From G965240465 sp965249525 (GTDB taxonomy: Bacteria > SAR324 > JACQKK01), in contig OZ252237.1 of the NCBI GenBank assembly GCA_965249525.1, positions 1,488,001-1,552,000 on the forward strand: 64,000 nucleotides of DNA. Direction: 5' to 3'. The notes below the pieces were generated by a model that did no database searches, was not told the DNA's origin, and worked only from the letters and a program-made list of their open reading frames with translations. The number at the start of each line of letters is the position of its first letter. The first letter of the stretch is position 1. The position numbers were made by a program, and so were the translations under genes. Below, in pieces: positions 8,737 through 17,042 of the stretch.

Positions 8737-8830
8737 ATTCCCCAATAAGATTGCCAACCCTATCGCTTTGCTGGAACAATCAAGGTATCAAAGATTCTTT
8801 CACATTTGTTTCCCCTACCAATAACTGTCT

Positions 8831-10126
8831 ATGCCTCGCAAAACTGCCTCACTCCTTCCCGACCCTGCTGCTGGAACAAATACGCCAACAGAGCAAACCA
8901 CCTCAACCAACACCGCCTCACCACCAAGTTCCCGCCGCTTTGACAGCGTTCAGGCTGCCATAGAAGCTTTTGGTCGCGGAGAAATGGTGATTTTGGCCGA
9001 TGACGAAAATCGCGAAAATGAAGGCGACCTGGTTTGTGCTGCCCAGTGCGTCACACCAGAGATTATCAACTTTATGGCGCGTAAAGCAGGTGGGCTGATT
9101 TGTTTGGCACTGCACCCAGACCTGGTGAAGAAACTCAAGCTTCCCATGATGGTGACGCAAAACAAAAGCACCTATGGCACCTCATTCACTATAAGCATAG
9201 AGGCGCGTGATGGGGTAACCACTGGCATCTCTGCTTATGATCGTGCCCATACTATCCGCACAGCCGTGAAACCAGCTGCCAGTCCCACAGATTTGGTTTC
9301 ACCAGGACATGTGTTTCCCTTGCGCGCCGAACCCGGAGGGGTATTGGTGCGCGCTGGACAAACCGAAGGTGCGGTGGACTTGGCCAGGCTGGCAGGGATT
9401 CGCCCTGCGGGTGTTCTGTGTGAAATTATGGACGAAGATGGCAGTATGGCACGCTATCCGCGTCTGCGCCAGTTTGCTGATGAACATAGCATCAAGTTCA
9501 TCACCATCGCTGACTTGATTGCCTGGCGCAAACAGCAAGAAACTTCCGTACAGCGTCTGGCTTCATGTCAGCTACCCACCACTATGGGCGTATTTCAAAT
9601 GATTGGCTACCAAAACCAAAGCACCGAAGATGATTACGTTGCCCTCACTGTGGGAAGTTGGACAGCAGATGAACCCGTATTGGTGCGTGTACATTCCCAG
9701 TGTCTCACCGGCGATGTGTTCGGATCTACGCGCTGTGACTGCGGCAAGCAGCTACACACTGCCATGAAAATGGTATCCCAAGCTGGCAAAGGTGTCGTGT
9801 TGTATTTGCCTCAAGAAGGTCGGGGCATTGGGCTCATGAATAAAATCCGCGCCTACTCTTTGCAAGAACAAGGCGCAGATACCGTAGAAGCCAACCACCG
9901 TCTGGGATTTGGTGAAGATCTGCGCCATTATGGCATTGGAGCGCAGGTCTTGAGCGATTTGGGTATCGGCAAAATGCGGTTGATTACCAACAATCCCCGC
10001 AAAATTGTGGGACTCTCTGGTCATGGACTGGAAGTTATGGATCGGGTACCCTTGCAAGTCAGTCCCTCTAAAGAAAACCGCAATTATTTGCAGGTAAAAA
10101 AAGAAAAGTTAGGTCATTTGCTCTAA
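8831..10126 (+). CDS. ribBA: Bifunctional 3,4-dihydroxy-2-butanone-4-phosphate synthase / GTP cyclohydrolase II
   Basis: This is a 431-aa protein supplying both precursors of riboflavin. After a 35-residue disordered Thr/Pro-rich leader comes the DHBP synthase domain, with ADDENRENEGDLV at 56-68. The GTP cyclohydrolase II domain follows, with zinc ligands in HSQCLTGDVFGSTRCDCG, the QEGRGIGL motif, and TNNPRKI. In the DHBP synthase domain the usual GHTEA motif reads GQTEG: the conserved metal-binding His is Gln177. This may weaken that half, or may be a tolerated lineage variant. Gene order RibD-reductase, ribBA, ribH supports a riboflavin cluster; ribE (riboflavin synthase) is not present here. 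Confidence 0.93.
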   Translation: MPRKTASLLPDPAAGTNTPTEQTTSTNTASPPSSRRFDSVQAAIEAFGRGEMVILADDENRENEGDLVCAAQCVTPEIINFMARKAGGLICLALHPDLVKKLKLPMMVTQNKSTYGTSFTISIEARDGVTTGISAYDRAHTIRTAVKPAASPTDLVSPGHVFPLRAEPGGVLVRAGQTEGAVDLARLAGIRPAGVLCEIMDEDGSMARYPRLRQFADEHSIKFITIADLIAWRKQQETSVQRLASCQLPTTMGVFQMIGYQNQSTEDDYVALTVGSWTADEPVLVRVHSQCLTGDVFGSTRCDCGKQLHTAMKMVSQAGKGVVLYLPQEGRGIGLMNKIRAYSLQEQGADTVEANHRLGFGEDLRHYGIGAQVLSDLGIGKMRLITNNPRKIVGLSGHGLEVMDRVPLQVSPSKENRNYLQVKKEKLGHLL

Positions 10127-10196
10127 CAAGGTGCAGGGAAGCCCTTAGCTACCGATGGGGCCTGTGATGGTCTTGTGGAAATTTGGAGGTGATGCC

Positions 10197-10694
10197 ATGG
10201 TTGATTTGGTTGCATCAGCAACAGCTAGTGGCTTGAGAATAGCCATTGTAGTTTCCTGTTTTAACAAAGAGGCTACCGAAAAGCTGCTGGAGGGAGCGCG
10301 AGCAGCTTTTTTGCATCATGGCGGAGATGTCGCCCAGCTGGATGTGGTGTACACTCCAGGGGCGTTTGAGCTTCCCCAAGCTGCAGCCAAGCTGGCAGCA
10401 TTAGGCAAGTGGGATGCTTTGGTAGCCCTGGGAGTGGTCATTCGGGGAGAAACCTCCCATTTTGAATATATCAGCAGTAGTGCCATTAAAGGTCTAAGTC
10501 AGGTAGCCCATACCCACAAGATTCCTGTTGGACTGGGTGTATTAACGGTGGATTCTTTGTCGCAGGCTTTGGAACGTGCTGGAGGCGCAGCTGGCAACAA
10601 AGGGGCAGATGCTATGACAAGCGCCCTAAAAATGGCGCAGCTGTTCACCTTGTTACATCAACAGGCTGCCAATCCCAACCGCAGGGCACTCTAA
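10197..10694 (+). CDS. ribH: 6,7-dimethyl-8-ribityllumazine synthase
   Basis: This 165-aa protein condenses the pyrimidine and butanone phosphate intermediates to lumazine. Family motifs are the N-terminal IAIVVSCFN, TPGAFELPQAA, ALGVVIRGETSHFEYI with the catalytic His region, and GVLTVDS. The ATG at 10197 is preferred over 10155 because GGAGG lies 7 nt before it, and because the shorter product matches the usual family length of about 155-165 aa. It follows ribBA by 70 nt and probably shares its transcript. Its product acts after RibBA and the split RibD enzymes encoded in this window. Confidence 0.93.
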   Translation: MVDLVASATASGLRIAIVVSCFNKEATEKLLEGARAAFLHHGGDVAQLDVVYTPGAFELPQAAAKLAALGKWDALVALGVVIRGETSHFEYISSSAIKGLSQVAHTHKIPVGLGVLTVDSLSQALERAGGAAGNKGADAMTSALKMAQLFTLLHQQAANPNRRAL

Positions 10695-10791
10695 GCCAAC
10701 CCTTCAAGCAACTCCCCACAGCATCGCATCTCCTTAAAAGCGGATGACCTCTTAGGTATGCCCTCTTGATTCTCTCTCAAATAAAAAAGCC

Positions 10792-12156
10792 ATGGATCCT
10801 AGCGAAGCAGAAACCATCAACTGGAAACAAGCTGTTAGCGACGAACTGCAACACATCGGTCAAGCCCTGCAAAAAGCCGGCGGCCGCCCTATTCTGGTAG
10901 GAGGCTGGGTGCGTGACCGTCTGCTGAAATTACCCAGCGGAACCGATTACGATGTAGAAGTCTTTGGCATGTCTGCCAAAAAACTGCACCGCCTGCTAAA
11001 AACCTTTGGTCCTGTATACCCTGTGGGAAAACGCTTTGGCATACTCAAAATGACAGGAAAACAAGGCGACTATGACTTCAGCCTCCCTAGATGCGAAGGC
11101 TCCACAGGACCAGGACACAAAAATTTCTGGATAGATTTCAACCCCCACATGTCCTACCAACAAGCTGCCTCCCGCCGCGACTTTACCATCAACAGCATGG
11201 GATACGCCTTCTTAGAAGATAAATTGCTAGACCCCTTCCAAGGACAATCACACCTAAAAAAACAACTCCTGCAACATATCGGTCCCGCCTTCGCTGAAGA
11301 TTCCCTCAGGGTGCTGCGCGCCATGCAGCTGGCGGCCCGCCTTCAATTCCTCATCGCACCAGATACCCTAACCATCTGCCAACAACAAAACCTCCACGAA
11401 CTCCCACAAGAACGTATCTGGGAAGAATGGAAAAAACTCCTCCTCTCCCCCCAACCCTCACATGGACTCCGCTGGGCTCCAAAACTGGGAATCTGCCAAG
11501 CACTCCCGCCTCTGCAGCAACTCCACCAAAACTCCAAAGCCTGGGAACGCACCCTGTCCTCCCTTGATTCCCTCGCACAAATACTCCCCCAACTCCATAC
11601 CAACCAAAAACTCTCCCTCATGATCACCTGCCTCTGCCTCCACATGGATGCACACCCCTCACCCACACCCATCCCACGCACCCCAGACAACCTCCCCAAC
11701 GCTCGCTCCACACTGCAATACCTCCTCAAAGAAAAAAGCATCTCACAAGAAATCCTCCAACTCCTCCAAGATGCCCTCACGCCCCAATGGATCCACTCAC
11801 AACAAATACAAGACCCAGCAATCAAAAGTCCAGGAATCAAAATTCCAGCAGCCATCCGCAGACTCAGCCTGCGCACCAACATCCAACTGCTCCACACCCT
11901 GCTCACCGCTACCGCAGCACCTCCACTCCCCCAATGGCTCAAAACACAAGCACAGCAATACCAAGTGTGGCAACAGCCACCCACCCCCCTCATTCAAGGC
12001 AAACACCTTCTCTCCCAAGGCATGAAGCCAGGAATCCAGCTGGGAAAATCCTTAGAACTGGCCTTCCAAGCGCAACTAGACGGACGCTTCTCCACACTCC
12101 AAGCAGGACTCCACTGGTTGCAGCAACAACCCCAACAAACAACATCCGATGAATGA
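10792..12156 (+). CDS. cca: Class II CCA-adding tRNA nucleotidyltransferase / poly(A) polymerase family
   Basis: This is a 454-aa protein. The head domain carries GGWVRDRLL followed by TDYDVEVFG, giving the G-G-[R/D] and D-x-D catalytic motifs of class II nucleotidyltransferases. RRDFTINSMGYAF, LLDPFQGQ and EDSLRVLRAMQLAARL (motif that reads the nucleotide) follow. It most likely adds CCA to tRNA 3' ends, since the only tRNA in this window lacks an encoded CCA; a poly(A) polymerase role cannot be excluded by eye. The C-terminal 250 residues are Gln-, Pro- and Thr-rich and encoded on an extremely C/A-rich strand. It converges on the membrane protein gene ending at 12221. Confidence 0.87.
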   Translation: MDPSEAETINWKQAVSDELQHIGQALQKAGGRPILVGGWVRDRLLKLPSGTDYDVEVFGMSAKKLHRLLKTFGPVYPVGKRFGILKMTGKQGDYDFSLPRCEGSTGPGHKNFWIDFNPHMSYQQAASRRDFTINSMGYAFLEDKLLDPFQGQSHLKKQLLQHIGPAFAEDSLRVLRAMQLAARLQFLIAPDTLTICQQQNLHELPQERIWEEWKKLLLSPQPSHGLRWAPKLGICQALPPLQQLHQNSKAWERTLSSLDSLAQILPQLHTNQKLSLMITCLCLHMDAHPSPTPIPRTPDNLPNARSTLQYLLKEKSISQEILQLLQDALTPQWIHSQQIQDPAIKSPGIKIPAAIRRLSLRTNIQLLHTLLTATAAPPLPQWLKTQAQQYQVWQQPPTPLIQGKHLLSQGMKPGIQLGKSLELAFQAQLDGRFSTLQAGLHWLQQQPQQTTSDE

Positions 12157-12220
12157 CTCCTTCCAAAGGCTGGTAGAACGCTGACACCTCCTTGTGCCAA
12201 CTCCCCTTTGCATCAAAGGC

Positions 12221-13228
12221 TTAGTGGCGTTTGCGCTGTGAATGCCAAGCCAGTAGAAAAACAGGCACCAGCACAATGGGCAGTAGCAGCAGCCAGATCT
12301 GTTGGGGTCTGGGGATGTGATTCATGTGCAGGATAACAGGAGTTTGTGAAGGGACACTATGGCGTTGCCAGGCATTCCAGTTGTGACCTTCTATTTGTCG
12401 GGGTGGTGCCGATTGAACGGCTGGTCCTTGGGCTTGGAATGGACCTGGGGGGGCGATAATGGATAATTGTCCGATGGGCAGGGGAAATTGTCTTTGGATG
12501 GTGACTGCCCCCCACCAGACAGGGAGAAAATAGCGGTAGGCGATGATGGTTTGACCTTTGGGGAAGCTGCCTGAAAGTGTGAGGGCATTATTTTGAAAGC
12601 TTGGAGAGAGTGTTGGGTTTTGGTCAAGGAATTGGGGATATTGTGCTTTTTGGGGCAGGGGGATGGGCGGGGGATTCCAGATTTTGGAGGACTGGGTGTT
12701 TTGGAGATGAAGTACTTCGGTTATCCAGATTCCTGCTACCTGTGGTTCTGCTGCCAGTACCACCCTGGCAAGCGAAAGTGGAGGCAGAGGGGTGGGGACA
12801 GTATGGCTTTCGGTGGGCAGAGAGACTTCGGCTTCTATCAAGCGGTTTTGACTGAATGCCAGTGGTTGGCTTTTCCAGACTTGCTCTGCAATGCGTGCGA
12901 ATACTTGGAAGACGGAGCGCTGGGTGGTGGTGATGTTGGTAAAGCGGTAGCGACCTTGTTTATCGGCACGGGCGATTTGCAGTACTTCCCCTTGGAGACG
13001 TTGCTGATCATCTAGGACAAAGCGCATCAGCCAGACTTCTGCATTGGCAGCTTGACCTTGGGAGATGCGTATTTGTCCTCGGATTTCCCCTGGTGGAGAC
13101 TGCGCCCCAATTGGGCTAACCCAGACCAGACTGTTCCAGGTCAGCAAAAGACTGAACAACAGATAAGGCAGCCATTTTTTTGGGAAGCGCACTAGACAGA
13201 ATAAGAGAAGTGGAAACTGGTGAAGCAA
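12221..13228 (-). CDS. Secreted/membrane-anchored protein of unknown function downstream of clpB
   Basis: This 335-aa product has an N-terminal signal sequence ending near IGAQS, a region about residues 45-120 that resembles the carboxypeptidase-regulatory/CNA-B-like beta sandwich (GEIRGQIRI then a DKQGRYRFTNI turn), a long Pro-rich middle, and a C-terminal hydrophobic helix (IWLLLLPIVLVPVFLLAW) followed by basic residues. It is therefore probably an inner-membrane protein with its body in the periplasm. The TTG start at 13228 lies 2 nt after the clpB stop. A GTG at 13192 would give a tidier signal peptide (RFPKKWLPYLLF). I recognise no named family. Confidence 0.7.
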   Translation of the reverse strand: MLHQFPLLLFCLVRFPKKWLPYLLFSLLLTWNSLVWVSPIGAQSPPGEIRGQIRISQGQAANAEVWLMRFVLDDQQRLQGEVLQIARADKQGRYRFTNITTTQRSVFQVFARIAEQVWKSQPLAFSQNRLIEAEVSLPTESHTVPTPLPPLSLARVVLAAEPQVAGIWITEVLHLQNTQSSKIWNPPPIPLPQKAQYPQFLDQNPTLSPSFQNNALTLSGSFPKGQTIIAYRYFLPVWWGAVTIQRQFPLPIGQLSIIAPPGPFQAQGPAVQSAPPRQIEGHNWNAWQRHSVPSQTPVILHMNHIPRPQQIWLLLLPIVLVPVFLLAWHSQRKRH

Positions 13229-13230
13229 AC

Positions 13231-15819
13231 CTAAGAGGCTGCTTGGAGCAAGTCTTTGAACACAATGCGGTTAAATTTTATGTCCACCAGCACACCGTGT
13301 CCCGGGCGTACTTGACCTTTGACAATGGCACGGCTGATGGGTGTCTCCAGTTCTTTTTGCAGCAGCCGCTTCAACGGTCTTGCACCAAAGCGAGAGTCTT
13401 GTCCGTGTTGGCTGAGCCATTTCTTGGCAGCATCGCTCACTTCTAAGGCGATGCGTTGTGCAGCCAGGCGGTTGCTGAGATCTGCCGTCTGCAGGGTTAC
13501 GATTTCTCTCAGCTGTTCCAGTCCCAGGCTCTCAAACACCACGATGTCATCCAGCCGATTGATGAATTCTGGGGGAAAGTGGCGATGTACTTCTTCCATC
13601 ACTGTGTCCGTCACCTGTTTGGAATCACGACCGCGCTCTTGGGCTTCCAGGATGATATGTGAACCAAGGTTGGAAGTCATTAGCAGTACAGTGTTTTTAA
13701 AGTCCACTGTGCGTCCGTGGGAATCGGTCAAGCGACCTTCATCCAGCACCTGCAACAGCAAGTTGAACAAATCTGAATGGGCTTTTTCTATTTCATCCAG
13801 CAACACCACACTATAGGGTCGTCGGCGGACGCTTTCGGTCAATTGACCACCTTCTTCGAATCCCACATATCCCGGCGGCGCACCGATTAGGCGTGCCAAT
13901 GAATGCTTCTCCGAGTATTCAGATATGTCTATGCGCACCATATGCGTTTCGTCATCAAACAACTGTTCAGATAAGGCCCGTGCCAATTCTGTTTTGCCTA
14001 CTCCCGTAGGCCCCAAGAACAAAAAGCTGCCCATCGGGCGCGAAGGATCCTTTATCCCCGCACGCGCTCGCAACACCGCATCCGCCACCATACCCACTGC
14101 CACATCCTGGCCTATCACCCGCTTTTTTAACTCCCCTTCCAATCGCAGCAGCTTGCTGTTCTCTCCCTCTTTCAACCGTGATATCGGCACCCCCGTCCAA
14201 CGGGAAACAACCTGCGCAATGTCCTCCTCATTCACCTCTTCATCCAGCAACCTTTCACCACCGGATTGCTGACCCTCTAAAACCGTCTGACGCTTTTCTA
14301 ACTCCGCCAACACCCCGTACTTCAATTCCGCCACCCGCTGCAAATTGTACTCTCTTTCCGCCACCTCCATCTCATGCTTGGTCTCCTCTATCTTCTGCTT
14401 TAACTGATGTCGCAAGCCCAGCCTTTCCTTCTCTTTCTCCCAATGCGCCTTCTGTTCTGACAAACGCTCACTCAAATTCGCCAAATTCTTATCCAACTCC
14501 CGCAAACGCTCCTTAGATGCCGCATCCTTCTCCTTCAACAAAGACTGCTTCTCTATCTCCAGCTGCATCACACGCCGCGACAGCTCATCCATCTCTGCCG
14601 GCATTGAGTCAATCTCCGTACGCAGCTTGGCAGCAGCCTCGTCCATCAAATCAATGGCTTTGTCAGGCAAAAAACGATCAGAAATATAGCGATTGGACAA
14701 CTCCGCCGCAGCCACCAACGCTGTATCCTTGATGCGAACCCCATGATGCGCCTCATAGCGATCCTTCAACCCACGCAAAATAGACACCGTGTCCTCCACA
14801 CTAGGCTGAGAAGCCATCACCTGCTGAAAACGACGCTCCAAAGCACTGTCCTTTTCCACATGCCTGCGATATTCATCCAGTGTCGTCGCTCCAATACAAT
14901 GCAACTCCCCTCTGGCCAACATCGGCTTCAGCAAATTGCCCGCATCCATTGACCCCTCCGTTTTCCCCGCACCCACCACCGTGTGCATCTCGTCAATAAA
15001 CAAAATCACCCCTCCCGCAGCATCTTTCACCTCACGCAATACCGCTTTTAAGCGCTCCTCAAACTCCCCCCGAAACTTGGCTCCCGCCACCAAAGACCCC
15101 ATATCCAACGACACAATCTGCTTGTCCTTCAAACCATCAGGCACATCCCCACGAACAATACGTTGCGCCAATCCTTCCACTATCGCCGTTTTGCCCACCC
15201 CAGGCTCCCCTATCAATACAGGATTATTCTTCGTCCGCCGACTGAGCACCTGCGTCACACGACGAATCTCCTCATCACGCCCAATCACCGGATCCAACTT
15301 GCCCTCCCTCGCCATCTCCGTTAAATCAATCCCATACTTCAACAACGCATCTATAGAATCTTCACTGCTGGCACTGGTAACCTTCCGTCCCTTGCGCATC
15401 TCATCCACCGCAGCCGCCAAACGATCACGACCCACCTGCTTCAACGCCCTCCCCGCCGCATCTCCCGCATCTCCAGCTGCCAACGCCAGCAGCAAATGCT
15501 CCGTACTCACATACCCATCCCCCCGCTTCTTCGCCTCAGACTCCGCCTCCACCAAAGCACGACTAAATGCACGATTGGGACGCAGCTGACCCCCTCCGCC
15601 CACCTTGCTCTGACGCTCCAACACTTGTCCCACCGCTTGACGCATCGCAGACGCATCCCCCCCCGCTCGCTCTACCACACGAGAAGCCAACCCCCCAGAC
15701 TGCTCCAACAAACCCATCAGCAAATGCAGCGTACCTAACTCCGCATGCCGCATCCGCAGCGCCAGCTTCTGCGCATCCTCCAAAGCACTTTGCGCCTTGT
15801 CTGTGTAATTCTCCTGCAT
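13231..15819 (-). CDS. clpB: ATP-dependent disaggregase ClpB
   Basis: This is an 862-aa Hsp100 protein that rescues aggregated proteins together with DnaK. Order of parts: double Clp-N domain (1-145), AAA+ domain 1 with GEPGVGKTAIVEGLA and FIDEMHTVVGAG, the long coiled-coil M domain (about 400-520, rich in Glu/Lys/Leu), and AAA+ domain 2 with GPTGVGKTEL and LLDEIEKAH. Length matches E. coli ClpB (857). AAGG precedes the ATG. It is followed 2 nt later by an unknown membrane protein. It is divergent from the DndC-like gene, with an 80-nt shared promoter region. No obvious sigma-32 promoter was identified by eye. Confidence 0.96.
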   Translation of the reverse strand: MQENYTDKAQSALEDAQKLALRMRHAELGTLHLLMGLLEQSGGLASRVVERAGGDASAMRQAVGQVLERQSKVGGGGQLRPNRAFSRALVEAESEAKKRGDGYVSTEHLLLALAAGDAGDAAGRALKQVGRDRLAAAVDEMRKGRKVTSASSEDSIDALLKYGIDLTEMAREGKLDPVIGRDEEIRRVTQVLSRRTKNNPVLIGEPGVGKTAIVEGLAQRIVRGDVPDGLKDKQIVSLDMGSLVAGAKFRGEFEERLKAVLREVKDAAGGVILFIDEMHTVVGAGKTEGSMDAGNLLKPMLARGELHCIGATTLDEYRRHVEKDSALERRFQQVMASQPSVEDTVSILRGLKDRYEAHHGVRIKDTALVAAAELSNRYISDRFLPDKAIDLMDEAAAKLRTEIDSMPAEMDELSRRVMQLEIEKQSLLKEKDAASKERLRELDKNLANLSERLSEQKAHWEKEKERLGLRHQLKQKIEETKHEMEVAEREYNLQRVAELKYGVLAELEKRQTVLEGQQSGGERLLDEEVNEEDIAQVVSRWTGVPISRLKEGENSKLLRLEGELKKRVIGQDVAVGMVADAVLRARAGIKDPSRPMGSFLFLGPTGVGKTELARALSEQLFDDETHMVRIDISEYSEKHSLARLIGAPPGYVGFEEGGQLTESVRRRPYSVVLLDEIEKAHSDLFNLLLQVLDEGRLTDSHGRTVDFKNTVLLMTSNLGSHIILEAQERGRDSKQVTDTVMEEVHRHFPPEFINRLDDIVVFESLGLEQLREIVTLQTADLSNRLAAQRIALEVSDAAKKWLSQHGQDSRFGARPLKRLLQKELETPISRAIVKGQVRPGHGVLVDIKFNRIVFKDLLQAAS

Positions 15820-15835
15820 CTCGCCTTATCCTCGC

Positions 15836-15864
15836 TTGACGACAATTATTATTGCTACTATCAT
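15836..15864 (+). promoter_or_regulatory. Sigma-70-type promoter for the DndC-like/DUF262 operon
   Basis: TTGACG (15836-15841) and TATCAT (15859-15864) are separated by exactly 17 nt and lie 36 nt before the ATG of the DndC-like gene at 15900. A ribosome binding site AAGGAA sits just before that ATG. This is the best-matching consensus promoter I saw in the window, suggesting the module is expressed constitutively. Confidence 0.65.
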
Positions 15865-15899
15865 GCCCCTAATATTAACATTTTCCAAGAAGGAACTGC

Positions 15900-17042
15900 A
15901 TGCCTCCCCAAACTGCTCTCAGCCTCAATGGGGCAACAGAGGAACGCCACGCAGTAGACAAACTGCGCCAAGCACAGGCACTCATCCGAGAAGAATACTT
16001 TCACCCCAACTCCTACCCTTGGGTCATCGCCTTCTCTGGCGGTAAAGACTCTACCCTGGTACTCCACCTGACACTAGAACTCTTAAAGCAACTCCCCCCC
16101 AAAGAACGCACCCGACCCATCCATGTGGTCTCCAATGACACCCTCGTCGAATCCCCTCTGGTGATGGATCACCTAGACGCCACCCTAGAAAAAATTGGCA
16201 AATACGCCAAGCGTGAAAAGCTGCCCCTCACCATCAAAAAAACCACCCCCTACATAGACCAAACCTTCTGGGTCAACCTCATCGGTCGTGGCTACGCTCC
16301 ACCTTCTAGGTGGTTTCGCTGGTGCACCGACCGTATGAAAATTGAACCCACCTCCCGCTATGTACTAGAACAAGTCTCCCGCAGCGGACAAGTCATCATG
16401 GCATTGGGGGTGCGCAAGGCAGAGTCCAGCAACCGCAAACAGTCCATTGAAAAGCGTGAACACCAACGCCCCCAAATCAGTGAACACCACTCTCTAAAAA
16501 ATTGTCTGGTATTTACCCCCATCACCGAATTGACCGATAACGAAGTATGGATGCTGCTGCTGCAGCTGCGCCCCCTGTGGGGCGGTACCTACCGCCAGCT
16601 GATTACCCTGTACAAAAATGCCAAGGGCGGGGAATGCCCGCTGGTGCTGTCCAAAGAAGACGCCCCTTCCTGCGGCACTGGTTCAGCCCGTTTTGGCTGC
16701 TGGACTTGTACTGTGGTCAGTAAAGATCGCAGTTTGCAAGGCTTGGTGGATTCAGGCTACGAGAATCTGGAACCGTTAGTGGATTTTAGAGAATGGCTGT
16801 TGCAATTCAGGGAAGAAGAATATCGCATGCAAACCCGCAGGAATGGACGGATACAAAAGAAAAAAGATGGATCTAAAATTCTTGGTCCTATCAAAATTGA
16901 ATACAGAAAAAAGATACTTAACAAGCTGAAGAAACTGGAAAAAGAGGTGAGTATGTCATTGATACAAGAAATAGAAGAAACAGAGATTAAATACATTTGG
17001 AAAGTAGACGGCATAACCAATAAAATTATGGGGTATAAATAA
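15900..17042 (+). CDS. DndC/SspD-like phosphorothioation sulfurtransferase (PAPS-reductase fold)
   Basis: This 380-aa protein has the ATP-pyrophosphatase P-loop SGGKDS at 46-51 and a cysteine set (C142 in RWCTDRMKIEP, C246, C258, and C267/C270 in FGCWTCTVV) matching the iron-sulfur cluster region of DndC. DndC and SspD activate sulfur for DNA phosphorothioate modification. It is shorter than typical DndC (about 500 aa), and none of dndB/D/E, sspB/C or a cysteine desulfurase is in the window. The stop overlaps the next gene's start by one base (TAATG), so translation is coupled. Base composition changes from host-like to AT-rich near codon 295. Assignment to the DndC group is firm; actual DNA modification is inferred. 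Confidence 0.85.
   Translation: MPPQTALSLNGATEERHAVDKLRQAQALIREEYFHPNSYPWVIAFSGGKDSTLVLHLTLELLKQLPPKERTRPIHVVSNDTLVESPLVMDHLDATLEKIGKYAKREKLPLTIKKTTPYIDQTFWVNLIGRGYAPPSRWFRWCTDRMKIEPTSRYVLEQVSRSGQVIMALGVRKAESSNRKQSIEKREHQRPQISEHHSLKNCLVFTPITELTDNEVWMLLLQLRPLWGGTYRQLITLYKNAKGGECPLVLSKEDAPSCGTGSARFGCWTCTVVSKDRSLQGLVDSGYENLEPLVDFREWLLQFREEEYRMQTRRNGRIQKKKDGSKILGPIKIEYRKKILNKLKKLEKEVSMSLIQEIEETEIKYIWKVDGITNKIMGYK

Noticed and set aside
14936..15589. Plus-strand frame of 217 residues
   Set aside because: Antisense to clpB, Ser/Pro/Thr-rich, no family pattern.
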